Source: Desnuesiella massiliensis
GTDB lineage: Bacteria > Bacillota > Clostridia > Clostridiales > Clostridiaceae
Assembly: GCF_001403615.1 (NCBI RefSeq)
Contig: NZ_LN879456.1
Location: forward strand, 124,001 to 188,000
Reading direction: 5' to 3'
Length of the DNA: 64,000 nt
Part shown: piece by piece, positions 52,173 through 61,154 of the stretch
Layout: the number at the start of each line of letters is the position of its first letter
How positions within the stretch are numbered: the first letter of the stretch is position 1
Notes under the pieces: generated by a model
The model's input: the letters and a program-made list of their open reading frames with translations, nothing else
The model's database searches: none
Told to the model about the DNA's origin: nothing
Translations under genes and position numbers: made by a program

Positions 52173-53072
52173 ATGGGTTATGTCATAATTGATTTAGAAT
52201 TTAATAATGCCATGGAGATAACTAAATACTTTCCAGAGTTCTATGTTGAAAATCCAAATATATTGAATAATGAATGTCCTAATGAAATAATTCAGATAGG
52301 TGCAGTTAAATTGGACAAGTACCTAAAGGAATTAGATAGAATTATGATTTATGTAAAGCCTACTATATTTAAAGTATTAAATCCAAGAATAACAGAGATA
52401 ACTGGTATTGAGGAAGAGAGATTAAAAGATGGAGTATGCTTTAATGAGGCCTTAGAAGAATTGAAAAAGTTTCTAGGTGATGATGATATCCTATGCTCTT
52501 GGGCAAAGGATGATATCGCTGAAATAATTAGAAATTCAAATTATCATGATATACAAGATGTTCAATGGATCAAGCAGTACATAGATTTGCAGGAATATTG
52601 TACTAAGGTTTTAGGAGAAAGAAAAACTTTAAGCTTAAAAAATGCTTTGGAAAAATTAAAAATAAGATTAGAAGAAGAAAAACTTCACGATGCTCTAAAT
52701 GATGCCCTTTATACTGCTGAAGTATTTAGAAGAATTTTTAATCACAGGATACTTAAAAACTACATCATAACAGATATATTAAATATGCCAGCTATTGCAA
52801 TAAAAAATTATGAAAATTTTAAGTTGGAAGAAGATAAAATAGAGTTGATTTGCCCTAAATGCAGCAGCGAGGTTAATGTAGAGTATCCTTTAAAATTGTT
52901 TAACTGGAGATTTATATCCTTATGTTATTGTAAAAGATGCAGAAGCAGAATTATCAATGAAATAACAGTAAGGAAAACCCTAACTGGGCAAAAGGTGTAT
53001 AAAGTAAGTAGAAGTATAGTAAATGAAGTGGAATACTTAGATTATGCTTATAAATATAAGGATATAGGATAG
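52173..53072 (+). CDS. DEDD-family 3'-5' exonuclease with C-terminal zinc ribbon (KapD/ERI-1-like)
   Basis: 299 aa from ATG 52173 with AAGGAG; the frame upstream to 52104 runs into the terminator-like T tract. Exonuclease marks: VIIDLEFNNA (D-x-E), EIIQIGAVKLD, ITGIEEERL, and C-terminal HDALNDALYTAEVF (H...D). Residues about 225-275 add a four-cysteine zinc ribbon (CPKCSSEV, CYCKRCRS). It is likely to trim RNA or DNA 3' ends; the actual substrate is unknown. Confidence 0.85.
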   Translation: MGYVIIDLEFNNAMEITKYFPEFYVENPNILNNECPNEIIQIGAVKLDKYLKELDRIMIYVKPTIFKVLNPRITEITGIEEERLKDGVCFNEALEELKKFLGDDDILCSWAKDDIAEIIRNSNYHDIQDVQWIKQYIDLQEYCTKVLGERKTLSLKNALEKLKIRLEEEKLHDALNDALYTAEVFRRIFNHRILKNYIITDILNMPAIAIKNYENFKLEEDKIELICPKCSSEVNVEYPLKLFNWRFISLCYCKRCRSRIINEITVRKTLTGQKVYKVSRSIVNEVEYLDYAYKYKDIG

Positions 53073-53077
53073 CTTAT

Positions 53078-53106
53078 AAAGTTGTGTAAATATTTAGCAC
53101 AACTTT
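53078..53106 (+). terminator. Intrinsic terminator
   Basis: A perfect 9-bp stem (AAAGTTGTG / CACAACTTT) with an 11-nt loop, then TTTG; it follows the exonuclease stop by 5 bp. Confidence 0.85.
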
Positions 53107-53195
53107 TTTGTTATAATATAGGTTTTAGTGTATAATTATTGTATTAAATATAAAATAAGTAATTATCTTAAACAGCTTATTTGGAGGAATGAATT

Positions 53196-54077
53196 TTGGA
53201 AGAAAAAGATTTATTGCTATCTAGTTTATCGATTTTAAAAAACTTATATGATGTTATAAGAGTAGTGGACCCTCTTAGCAAAAAAATAATACATTATAAA
53301 GAGGAACAGATTAACATATCTAAAGAAAGCTGTTTTGGGATTTGGAGGATAGGTTCTCATTGTGAAAATTGTGTGGCTATGAGAGCTATGGTAGAAGAAG
53401 ATACTTTTGTAAAGATTGAGTATGATAAAGAGAAAATATATATGGTGATGGCTACACCTATAATAATAAAGGATAAAACCTATATAATGGAAACTTTTAA
53501 GGATATAACCAATACTGGTATAATAAAGAATATAGAAACAAAGTCTATAGAAGAGATAAGCACAACAATAAGGGATATGAACAATTTAGTAGTAAAGGAT
53601 GAACTTACAGGTATTTATAATAGAAGGTATATCAATGAAAAGCTTCCTGTAGATATAGTTAATAATAAAATTAATCTTAAGCCTATCTCTATAGTGCTCC
53701 TAGATATAGATCATTTTAAAAAAATTAATGATACCTATGGGCATATAGCGGGAGATTACATTCTAAAAGAATTTTCTAAAATTATCATTGAAAATGTGCC
53801 AAAGGAAACTGCGTGGGTAGCCAGATACGGAGGAGAAGAATTTGTAGTTGTGTTAAATGACACTAATGAGACAAAGGCATTCCAAATGGCTGAAAATATT
53901 AGAGCGGTAGTGGAAAATACAGCTTTTAACTATGAGGAGTTTCAATTAAAGCTAACCGCCAGCTTTGGTGTATGTGAAATTATAAGCTATAATGAAAGCT
54001 TTGATGAAATTATATCAAGAGCAGATATTAAGCTTTATAAAGCTAAACAAAAGGGTAGAAATAGAGTGGAAATTTAA
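53196..54077 (+). CDS. Diguanylate cyclase with Cys-containing PAS-like sensor domain
   Basis: 293 aa from TTG 53196 (GGAGG eight bases upstream). Residues 1-120 are a PAS-like domain with a cysteine cluster (CFGIWRIGSHCENCVAM), perhaps binding metal or an iron-sulphur cluster. Residues 128-293 are GGDEF: DELTGIYNRRY, LDIDHFKKINDTYGH, and active site RYGGEEF. The RxxD inhibitory site is absent. It makes cyclic di-GMP from GTP. Soluble, so it senses an internal signal. Confidence 0.9.
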   Translation: MEEKDLLLSSLSILKNLYDVIRVVDPLSKKIIHYKEEQINISKESCFGIWRIGSHCENCVAMRAMVEEDTFVKIEYDKEKIYMVMATPIIIKDKTYIMETFKDITNTGIIKNIETKSIEEISTTIRDMNNLVVKDELTGIYNRRYINEKLPVDIVNNKINLKPISIVLLDIDHFKKINDTYGHIAGDYILKEFSKIIIENVPKETAWVARYGGEEFVVVLNDTNETKAFQMAENIRAVVENTAFNYEEFQLKLTASFGVCEIISYNESFDEIISRADIKLYKAKQKGRNRVEI

Positions 54078-54086
54078 ATTTTATAC

Positions 54087-54149
54087 TTGTTGAGGCATAG
54101 ATAGACGTTTTAGTTACGATAGACATTTTAATTATTTATGCTTCAGCAA
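54087..54149 (+). terminator. Probable terminator with repeated loop
   Basis: A 17-bp stem with G-U pairs (TTGTTGAGGCATAGATA / TATTTATGCTTCAGCAA) and a T8 run. The loop holds two copies of ATAGACrTTTTA. Confidence 0.7.
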
Positions 54150-54230
54150 TTTTTTTTATTATAGAAACATTATTATTGTGAAAAATGGCTATAATATATG
54201 TATATATAGGCATGAAAGGAGTATTTTTAC

Positions 54231-55493
54231 ATGAAGGTAAACCATAAGAAGTTAGCAATAGTTTTTCTATACACTTTACTATATGTACTATCTTTCATCA
54301 TAACAGAGGATTATCTTAACAAATCAGATAGAACAGAAAATAATAGTGAATTAACAGATAAGCAAGTCAGTAGTATGGCAAATAAAGAAAAATTTAAGTT
54401 AGGAAATGAAGTATTGTTTGAAAAATATAGCTCTCTTATAGAAGGGAAGAAAATAGGCCTTATAACAAATCAAACAGGGGTAAATTCTAAAGGTGAAAGC
54501 ATCATAGATATGCTTTATAATTATAAATCCTCTAAATTAGTAGCTCTCTATGCCCCAGAACACGGCATCGATGGAAAAGCGAAGGCCGGCTTACCAGTAA
54601 AGACCTATACTCATCCTAAGTACAATATACCAGTTTATAGCTTATATGGTGATACTAGAAGGCCAACTAAGGATATGTTAAAAAATATAGATTTATTGAT
54701 TTATGATATGCAAGATATAGGAGTTAGAACTTATACCTATATATCTACGCTAAATTATTGCATGGCAGAAGCTGCGAAGTACAATATTCCTATTATGGTA
54801 TTAGACAGACCTAACCCCTTAGGAGGAATGTTAGTAGAAGGTCCAGTACTAGAAGACTCCTTTAAATCCTTTGTAGGAGTAGATAACCTCCCTATGATAC
54901 ACGGCATGACCATTGGGGAATTAGCTAAGTTTTTTAACAGAAATTTAGGATCTAATCTCAAGGTAATTCCCATGGAGGGTTATAATCGTTCAATGATATA
55001 TGAAGATACGGGGTTAAAATGGGTTCAGAGCTCTCCTAATATTCCAGACATTAAATCCGTATTCCTGTATTGCGCTACTGGCTTAGGAGAAGGTACAGGG
55101 ATAACTCAAAAGGAATTTTTTAGCTTTATCGGAGGAGAAAATATAAACTCTAAGGTATTAGCTGATAAGCTCAATAGCGCTAATTTAAAAGGTGTTTACT
55201 TTGTGCCCATGAATATTAATAATACAGAAGGGGTAAGAGTGCAAATCATAAACTATGAGGAATTTAAGCCTTTTGAGGCTGGAATAAGCATACTTTATTA
55301 TGCGAAAAAAATCAGTGATTTTAAAATACCTAAAAGTGGCAAGGATATTGTTATGTTTGATAAAATAATGGGTACGGATAAAATTGGAGAGTTCCTTGAA
55401 AAGGGATATGATCCTTCATACATTGAAGACTACTTTAAGGAAGGGCTAGACAACTTCAAACGTCAGAGAGAGCAATATCTTATTTATAAGTAA
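54231..55493 (+). CDS. Exo-beta-N-acetylmuramidase NamZ family (DUF1343, GH171)
   Basis: 420 aa. N-terminal hydrophobic signal/anchor (about 8-26), then DUF1343: GLITNQTGV, LYAPEHGIDG, YDMQDIGVRTYTY, LDRPNPLGG, PMIHGMTIGELA and a C-terminal VRVQIINYEEFKPFE. The B. subtilis relative NamZ (YbbC) removes terminal MurNAc from peptidoglycan fragments. The protein is exported, so it acts in wall turnover or recycling outside the cell. Confidence 0.9.
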   Translation: MKVNHKKLAIVFLYTLLYVLSFIITEDYLNKSDRTENNSELTDKQVSSMANKEKFKLGNEVLFEKYSSLIEGKKIGLITNQTGVNSKGESIIDMLYNYKSSKLVALYAPEHGIDGKAKAGLPVKTYTHPKYNIPVYSLYGDTRRPTKDMLKNIDLLIYDMQDIGVRTYTYISTLNYCMAEAAKYNIPIMVLDRPNPLGGMLVEGPVLEDSFKSFVGVDNLPMIHGMTIGELAKFFNRNLGSNLKVIPMEGYNRSMIYEDTGLKWVQSSPNIPDIKSVFLYCATGLGEGTGITQKEFFSFIGGENINSKVLADKLNSANLKGVYFVPMNINNTEGVRVQIINYEEFKPFEAGISILYYAKKISDFKIPKSGKDIVMFDKIMGTDKIGEFLEKGYDPSYIEDYFKEGLDNFKRQREQYLIYK

Positions 55494-55574
55494 AATGTTT
55501 TTAATAAAAAAATGGATATATCCTGGAGATATATGTTACAATAATAATGTATTTTTGTATAGGAGTTGAACGTT

Positions 55575-55727
55575 ATGAAGAAAAAGTCTAAAATTGCTAT
55601 TACTATTGCAGCCATAGCGGCAATGGTATCCATAATCAGTAAAGATAAAAAGACTAAAGAAGTTTGCAAATGTGAAGATGAAGAAAGTAATGAAGGGGCT
55701 GTCGCATTAGCGGTTAAAAACCGCTAA
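55575..55727 (+). CDS. Small membrane protein whose C-terminus is supplied by the IS end
   Basis: 50 aa from ATG 55575 (AGGAGTTG site). A membrane helix (KIAITIAAIAAMVSIIS), a Lys-rich piece, then CKCEDEESNE. The last ten residues (GAVALAVKNR) are read from the left end of the IS1182 element that starts at 55695, and the stop lies in the IS. The original C-terminus is therefore lost or altered. Confidence 0.6.
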   Translation: MKKKSKIAITIAAIAAMVSIISKDKKTKEVCKCEDEESNEGAVALAVKNR

Positions 55728-57601
55728 TGCTCAGCTCCTATTTTGTACTGTTTTATAGCAATTTTAAAGAGATTTGCAAATAAATTCATCTCTATACCTT
55801 AAAAATGGCGCACTTTAATAAGCCCTTTCGCTTAAGACTTTTTTCAGAATACTTGTTTTTTAAAAGTCTAAAATTAGGCAGTGCTTTTTAACAAAAAAAG
55901 GTGTGTTCCAGTTCTGTTTGACTGAATTTTGTTATGTAGTTTGTTTATGTTATGTGCCATAGCCAAAAGGATACTTTCGGACAAAACATTCTGCTTTCCT
56001 TTGCACAGAAATCTTCGAAATCCCATATCTTGCTTAATCTCTCCAAAAGAACCTTCAGCTTGTATGCTTCGATTCATTCTGAGTTCACAACCTTCTTTGC
56101 TTACAATTCTTTCGAGATCCTTTTTCCTCAGCATGTTAAATAACTTTGATGTTTCAAGATTTTTTAATCTTTCTTCTAATGGAGTTTTGCAGTTGTTTCC
56201 TTTTATACATCTACTTTTGTGTGAACAGTTACTGCAATCCTCGCAGATATATATGGTTTTCTCACTTTGATATCCAGTTTTACTTTTTCTTTTTATCGTT
56301 TTGCTAACTGTTAACTTTTTATTATTTTCACAAGTATAGTAATCACCAGCTTCATTGTATTCCATGTTTTCTATTCGACTGATGTCATTCTTGTATTTTC
56401 TTGTTTTAGATATTTCATAGTTTGATGGTTTGATAAATGCCAGTTGTCCATTTTCTTCAAGATACACATAATTCTCTTCGCTTTCATATCCAGCATCTGC
56501 AACCACTTTTTTATATCTAAATGTTAGGAACGCCTCCATACTTTTGAGAAATGGAATTATGGTGTTGGTATCTGTGGGCTGGTCGCCCACGGTAAGCCAC
56601 ACTATATATTCAGAGTCCACACCATGCTGCACATTATAGCCTGCTTTTAGTTGACCATTTCCCATAGCATCTTCCTTCATTCTCATAAAGGTTGCATCAT
56701 TATCTGTTTTTGAATAGCTGTTACGATCACCACAAATATATATTTTCTGGGTGTATTCTTTTAATTTATCAAGGTATTCCTCAAGTTTTTCAATGGATCG
56801 CTGCAATGAAGTTTTTCTTTTTCCACATCCATGTACAAACTCTATCTTTTCTTTATGTTTCAGAGTATAAAGTTTTTTTCGCAGCTTTTTTACGTGTTTC
56901 ATTTTTACTTTATTCTGATAAACAAGCTTGATGCCGTATAATTCCTCGCATTCAGCCACTAAATCTGCTAATTTAATTAGTAGCTTTTCTAAGTTTTTTG
57001 TAACAGCTTTTTTCCAAACAAAAGTATATTTGTTTGCACAAGCCTCAATTTTTGTGCCATCAATGAAAACAGCATCTCCAGATATCTCTCCTATGTTAAG
57101 AAGAAACTTTGTCATTTCAGCTAGAATTCTTTCAGCACAGGGTGCAAAGTGCAAGCTTCTAAATCTTGCAAAAGTTGAATGATCAGGTTTTGGTGAATTT
57201 TCAAGAAGGTACATGAAGTTAATATCACGATGACATGCTGTTTCCATGGCACGAGATGAATAACTATGATTCATGTAAGAATAGAGTACAATCTTCAGCA
57301 TCTGACGTGGTGTTGCTTTATTTTCCCGAACTCGTGAATAAGTCGAATATAAATCTTCTAAATCCATCTCCTCTACAAATTGACTTAGCAAACGCACTGA
57401 ATCATTTTCTGGGATCATACAATCGATATTTATTGGAAGTTTTAATTGAAAATATCTTTGATTAAGTGTATAATTTTTTTGTAAAATGTTATGTTTTAGC
57501 ATACTAATATTTTACCATAAATCCCTTACTTCTCGAAGTTCGGGATTTATTTTTTTGCACAAAAAAGGAGCTACGCACTAATCACTTAGTGCGACAGCCC
57601 C
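55695..57601 (-). mobile_element. IS1182-family insertion sequence, apparently intact
   Basis: Terminal inverted repeats GGGGCTGTCGCA at 55695 and TGCGACAGCCCC ending at 57601 enclose one full-length transposase gene on the minus strand. No convincing target-site duplication is visible, so flanking DNA may have been lost or the target was not duplicated. Confidence 0.88.
55874..57502 (-). CDS. IS1182-family transposase (DDE)
   Basis: 542 aa, normal length, no frameshift. Seen: an N-terminal IPENDSVRLLSQFVEEMDL, RATPRQMLKIVLYSY-type HTH region, first Asp in DAVFIDGTKIEA, second Asp in KKVVADAGYESEEN, Cys-rich segment CEDCSNCSHKSRC, and Glu in QAEGSFGEIKQDMGFRRF. It cuts and joins the element ends. 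It is not closely like the decayed copy at 4741-5040, which belongs to another branch of the family. Confidence 0.95.
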   Translation of the reverse strand: MLKHNILQKNYTLNQRYFQLKLPINIDCMIPENDSVRLLSQFVEEMDLEDLYSTYSRVRENKATPRQMLKIVLYSYMNHSYSSRAMETACHRDINFMYLLENSPKPDHSTFARFRSLHFAPCAERILAEMTKFLLNIGEISGDAVFIDGTKIEACANKYTFVWKKAVTKNLEKLLIKLADLVAECEELYGIKLVYQNKVKMKHVKKLRKKLYTLKHKEKIEFVHGCGKRKTSLQRSIEKLEEYLDKLKEYTQKIYICGDRNSYSKTDNDATFMRMKEDAMGNGQLKAGYNVQHGVDSEYIVWLTVGDQPTDTNTIIPFLKSMEAFLTFRYKKVVADAGYESEENYVYLEENGQLAFIKPSNYEISKTRKYKNDISRIENMEYNEAGDYYTCENNKKLTVSKTIKRKSKTGYQSEKTIYICEDCSNCSHKSRCIKGNNCKTPLEERLKNLETSKLFNMLRKKDLERIVSKEGCELRMNRSIQAEGSFGEIKQDMGFRRFLCKGKQNVLSESILLAMAHNINKLHNKIQSNRTGTHLFLLKSTA

Positions 57602-57935
57602 ATTTAAAGAACACTTTTCTTATGATTTCAACTATATCTTTTATAGTTTCTACATAATCACCTATATGCTCTTTAGTTTCTATAGCACTAGCAGTGGTTT
57701 CTGTTATGACCTCACTTACATCCTTTAGATTTTCACTTAAGGACACAATATTTTCTGAGGCTTTAGGTAATGAAGTAGCTAGTTTGTTTATATTCGATTC
57801 ATTATCATCAATGATCTTATTTACCTTTGTTAGAACTTGAGATACTTTATGCAGTGTTATAATTAAGTATACCATAGCTACAGCGCCTAAAGTTCCTAAT
57901 AAAAGATAGCCTAGTGTAGACACCTGTATAGTCAT
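57582..57935 (-). CDS. DUF948-type membrane protein with IS-derived C-terminus
   Basis: 117 aa. An N-terminal membrane helix (LGYLLLGTLGAVAMVYLIIT), then a long amphipathic helix (KVNKIIDDNESNINKLATSL), as in DUF948 proteins found next to YtxH. The last residues (GCRTK) and the stop are encoded by the right end of the IS. The loss seems small, so the protein may still work. It lies 11 bp downstream of the YtxH gene in the same operon. Confidence 0.8.
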   Translation of the reverse strand: MTIQVSTLGYLLLGTLGAVAMVYLIITLHKVSQVLTKVNKIIDDNESNINKLATSLPKASENIVSLSENLKDVSEVITETTASAIETKEHIGDYVETIKDIVEIIRKVFFKWGCRTK

Positions 57936-57946
57936 ATTAAACCTCT

Positions 57947-58348
57947 CTACTTGCTTTCTTCACAAACTTTTTCTTCTTCGCAGCTATTAATTTCAGCTTC
58001 CTTCTCTTCACAAGAACCCTCACAACATTTTTTACCCTTTTTTTCATTTAAATAAGTAACTATTTTTTCTTTAGCTTCTTGGTAGTTAGTTTTAACTTCT
58101 TCAGTTTTTTCTTCTAAAGCTTTTTTTGCTTCATCAGCTTTAGTTTTAATTGAATCATTTACTTCCTTAGCTTTATTTGATATATCTTCTCTGGTCTCTT
58201 TTCCAGACTTAGGCGCAAAAAGCAAGCCACCTGCAATTCCAGCTAAAATTCCAGCTGCAGCTCCTGTAGCAACTTTTTTTGCAGTTCTAATTTTTAATTT
58301 TCTCTCTTTTTCTAATCTTCTTTGTTCTAAAATTGATTTAAGGCTCAT
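57947..58348 (-). CDS. YtxH-family protein
   Basis: 133 aa. The YtxH mark AAGILAGIAGGLLFAPKSGKE is split by a Gly-rich helix (about 28-50), followed by a coiled coil of Lys/Glu repeats. The C-terminus carries an unusual cysteine-rich tail (KKCCEGSCEEKEAEINSCEE). YtxH-like proteins are linked to general stress and envelope in Bacillus; the biochemical role is unknown. GGAGG site at the start. First gene of a two-gene unit with DUF948. Confidence 0.85.
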   Translation of the reverse strand: MSLKSILEQRRLEKERKLKIRTAKKVATGAAAGILAGIAGGLLFAPKSGKETREDISNKAKEVNDSIKTKADEAKKALEEKTEEVKTNYQEAKEKIVTYLNEKKGKKCCEGSCEEKEAEINSCEEEKVCEESK

Positions 58349-58441
58349 AATTAATCCTCCTCCATAATAAATGATTTTTTAGATATAATATAATATATTA
58401 TATATCATAAAAAAGGCTACTTGTATTGTAAAAAATGGACA

Positions 58442-59251
58442 CTAATTAAAGATATTTGTAGGAACTTGTCCAACAAATTCTTTAAACTCTTTTATAAAGT
58501 GAGATTGGTCGTAGTAGCCATTGTCAATGGCTATGTCAAGCCAATCCACCATATTAGATGCATTGATTGAATATAAAGTATTTTGAAAACGAACTATTCT
58601 ACAAAAGGTTTTAGGAGAAATACCAATTATTTTATTGTATTTTCTATGGAGCATTTTTAAGGATGTATCCATAGTCTCGCATATTTCATTTACAGTAATC
58701 TGACCTTTTTTTTGATATATATAATCTAAGCTTAAAGTTACAAAGGAATTTTCAAATTTACAATTCTTATCATTTACAAATTCTAAAATATGAGTATCAA
58801 TTATATCTGTATAATTATTGATATTTTCAATATCTATTAAATTAAGAGGAACATACTTTGGAAAATCTTGTACATAGTTTTTTAATGGCGTAAATTTATT
58901 GATAAAGCCATCTGCAGGAAGGTTAAGCATACTATAATTTCTTCCTGGCAAAAGTCTTATTCCAAAAAGATTTATATCACTATCCACAGGCATTATAAAA
59001 GATTTATTAATTGCACCTAGAATAAAAGTGCTGTTTTCAATATTATGTTCATTTAAATCAAAAACTATATTAAAGCAGCCATCAGGAATAACACCTAATG
59101 AAAAAGGCTGATTAAGTCTTTGATTAGACCTCAAATACCAATAGCAGAATACTTGGTCATTTAGATTATCACAAGGATAAAATTCTTTATAAATTAAATT
59201 ATTAAAATTATTATTAAAAAATAAAGGTATTTGCGTAGATTTAAAACTCAT
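58442..59251 (-). CDS. AraC-family transcriptional regulator
   Basis: 269 aa from ATG 59251 (GGAG upstream); the extension to 59299 has no site. The N-terminal domain (about 1-150; GVIPDGCFNIVFDL, FGIRLLPG) is a cupin-like sensor of the DUF6597 type. The C-terminal 90 residues hold the two AraC helix-turn-helix units (ITVNEICETMDTSLKMLHRK; WLDIAIDNGYYDQSHFIKEF). Ligand and targets are unknown. The 313 bp to the next gene hold no other gene that I can see. Confidence 0.88.
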   Translation of the reverse strand: MSFKSTQIPLFFNNNFNNLIYKEFYPCDNLNDQVFCYWYLRSNQRLNQPFSLGVIPDGCFNIVFDLNEHNIENSTFILGAINKSFIMPVDSDINLFGIRLLPGRNYSMLNLPADGFINKFTPLKNYVQDFPKYVPLNLIDIENINNYTDIIDTHILEFVNDKNCKFENSFVTLSLDYIYQKKGQITVNEICETMDTSLKMLHRKYNKIIGISPKTFCRIVRFQNTLYSINASNMVDWLDIAIDNGYYDQSHFIKEFKEFVGQVPTNIFN

Positions 59252-59564
59252 AGTATATACTCCATAGATTAGCTTTTTTTCATATATGTTGTAATACAAT
59301 TATATCATAAATTTTGACAAAAAATTAGTATATTTTTATGAATTTTATTATTGCATAGAAACAAGTTAAACTGTGGTATTTATTATATCTTATGAATTAG
59401 ATTATTCTTTTTTAAGTATTTGTGAATTTTGAAAACCATCCACTCTATTTTTAAATAAATATGATAAAATATATATGTGTAACAAATGAAAATAAAATAT
59501 TATTATTTAGGTTCCGAGTACATAAAAGTTTAGTTTGGAAACCTATAGGTGGAAAGGATTAGGT
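59252..59564. other. Intergenic region without a recognisable gene
   Basis: 313 bp of AT-rich DNA between divergent genes. A TTGACA at 59314-59319 with TATGAA 17 bp later could be a rightward promoter far from the CBS gene. No RNA element was recognised. Confidence 0.3.
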
Positions 59565-59978
59565 ATGAATATAGCGTTTTTTCTTACACCCAAGAGTGAA
59601 GTTATTTTTGAAAATTTAGAAGCTACAATGAGACAAGTATTAGAGAGGATGGAATATCACGGGTACTCTGCCATACCAATTATTGATAATAAAGGAAGAT
59701 ATGTGGGTACGTTGACAGAGGGAGACTTGCTTTGGAAGTTAAAAAATACACCAGAACTTAATTTTAAAAATACTGAGAAGGTTAAATTAGAAGAGATACC
59801 AAGAAAAATAAAGCATAAGGCAGTAACAATAAATTCTGATATTGAGAGCCTTATATCTTTAGCTGTAAGTCAGAACTTTGTGCCAGTAATAGATGATAAC
59901 GGTATCTTCATTGGCATAATTAAAAGAAGTGATATAATTAACTATTGCTATAATGGTATGTGTGAAGCGAAAAAATAA
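59565..59978 (+). CDS. Two-CBS-domain protein
   Basis: 137 aa from ATG 59565 (GGAAAGGA site); the frame goes back to 59535 without a site. Two CBS motifs: VLERMEYHGYSAIPIID with GTLTEGDLLW, and LAVSQNFVPVID with GIIKRSDII. Pairs of CBS domains bind adenine nucleotides or SAM. With no catalytic domain it is probably a regulatory sensor. Partner unknown. Confidence 0.9.
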   Translation: MNIAFFLTPKSEVIFENLEATMRQVLERMEYHGYSAIPIIDNKGRYVGTLTEGDLLWKLKNTPELNFKNTEKVKLEEIPRKIKHKAVTINSDIESLISLAVSQNFVPVIDDNGIFIGIIKRSDIINYCYNGMCEAKK

Positions 59979-59987
59979 ACAAACATT

Positions 59988-60013
59988 AAAAAAGCGACTT
60001 ATGTCGCTTTTTT
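59988..60013 (+). terminator. Intrinsic terminator
   Basis: Stem AAAAAAGCGAC / GTCGCTTTTTT with loop TTAT, nearly the same sequence as the terminator at 24336-24361. It ends just before the yaaA ribosome site. Confidence 0.88.
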
Positions 60014-60031
60014 CTTGAAAGAGGTGATAAT

Positions 60032-60811
60032 ATGATATGTATAATTTCTCCATCAAAAACCATGGACTTTGACAGAAAGCTTGCAATAGGTGAATATTCT
60101 ATTCCTGAGTTTCTAGAGGAAGCACATGAAATTTCATCCATATTGAAGCAATATAGTCCTGAGGATTTATGTGAGCTTATGGGTATTAGTAAAGAATTAG
60201 GAGAAAAAAATTTTTTTAGATTTCAAAATTGGAGCAAGGATATAGATCAAAGTGCTAAACAAGCTATAATAGCTTTCACCGGAGATGTTTATAGAGGGAT
60301 TAATGTTCAGGATTTTGGGGAAGAGGATTATTTATTTGCTCAAGAACACTTAAGAATATTATCTGGACTATACGGTCTGCTTAAGCCTTTAGATTTAATA
60401 AAACCCTATAGGTTAGAAATGGGGATTAAGGTTAAGAATAATATGGGTGATAACCTATATAGCTTTTGGAAGCATAAACTCACATTAAATTTATTAGAAC
60501 AGCTTCAAAGGCAAAGTTCTAAGGTTCTTGTAAATCTTGCATCAGAAGAGTATTCCAAGGCCATAGATTTTAAAAAGTTAACGTCAGGTATAACTACCAT
60601 TGCTCCAGTATTTAAAGAATATAGGGGAGGGAAATATAAGATAATAGCTATATATGCCAAAAGAGCTAGAGGGCTTATGGCTTCTTACATAATTAAAAAT
60701 AGAATAGAAAATTTAGAAGAACTTAAGAACTTTGATTTAGAGGGCTATGGATATAACGAAGTGCTATCCTCTAAAGGAGAGTTTATATTTACAAGAAATC
60801 AGACGGAATAG
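60032..60811 (+). CDS. yaaA: Peroxide stress protein YaaA
   Basis: 259 aa, standard YaaA/DUF328 length. Seen: the start IISPSKTMDF, FTGDVYRGI, LSGLYGLLKPLDLI, YRLEMG and the C-terminal ARGLMASYIIKN. In E. coli YaaA lowers free iron and limits peroxide damage, and the fold binds DNA. It is followed closely by a small DUF4250 gene. Confidence 0.95.
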   Translation: MICIISPSKTMDFDRKLAIGEYSIPEFLEEAHEISSILKQYSPEDLCELMGISKELGEKNFFRFQNWSKDIDQSAKQAIIAFTGDVYRGINVQDFGEEDYLFAQEHLRILSGLYGLLKPLDLIKPYRLEMGIKVKNNMGDNLYSFWKHKLTLNLLEQLQRQSSKVLVNLASEEYSKAIDFKKLTSGITTIAPVFKEYRGGKYKIIAIYAKRARGLMASYIIKNRIENLEELKNFDLEGYGYNEVLSSKGEFIFTRNQTE

Positions 60812-60820
60812 GTGATTGAA

Positions 60821-61015
60821 ATGAATTATGAAGAAATACTATCAATGGATGCAAATATGGTTTTAAGTATATTGAATATGAAGCTTAGAGATGAGTTTAG
60901 CAGCTTAGATATGCTTTGTGAAGATTTTAATGTATCTAAAGAAAAAATTAAAGATAAGATGAAAGAAATTGGATATGTTTATAGTGAAGAAAAAAATCAA
61001 TTTACAGTAATTTAA
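60821..61015 (+). CDS. DUF4250 protein
   Basis: 64 aa from ATG 60821, chosen because the AGGTG site precedes it; a GTG at 60812 overlaps that site. DUF4250 marks: MDANMVLSILNMKLRDEFSS then LDMLCEDFNVS, helix-turn-helix-like, and YSEEKNQF at the end. Function unknown. Nine bases after yaaA, so probably one operon. Confidence 0.85.
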   Translation: MNYEEILSMDANMVLSILNMKLRDEFSSLDMLCEDFNVSKEKIKDKMKEIGYVYSEEKNQFTVI

Positions 61016-61021
61016 ATTTTT

Positions 61022-61050
61022 AAGACAGGGATAAATAAATTCTCTGTCTT
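61022..61050 (+). terminator. Intrinsic terminator
   Basis: Stem AAGACAG / CTGTCTT with AT-rich loop and a T5 run. Confidence 0.75.
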
Positions 61051-61154
61051 TTTATTTTCTTCATAAAAAATACATAAAAAATTGATAGTTTAATCTTAGA
61101 AACATAGGCCTTATATACAAAATTAGTGATATATATTGTTTAAGGAGGATAGGT

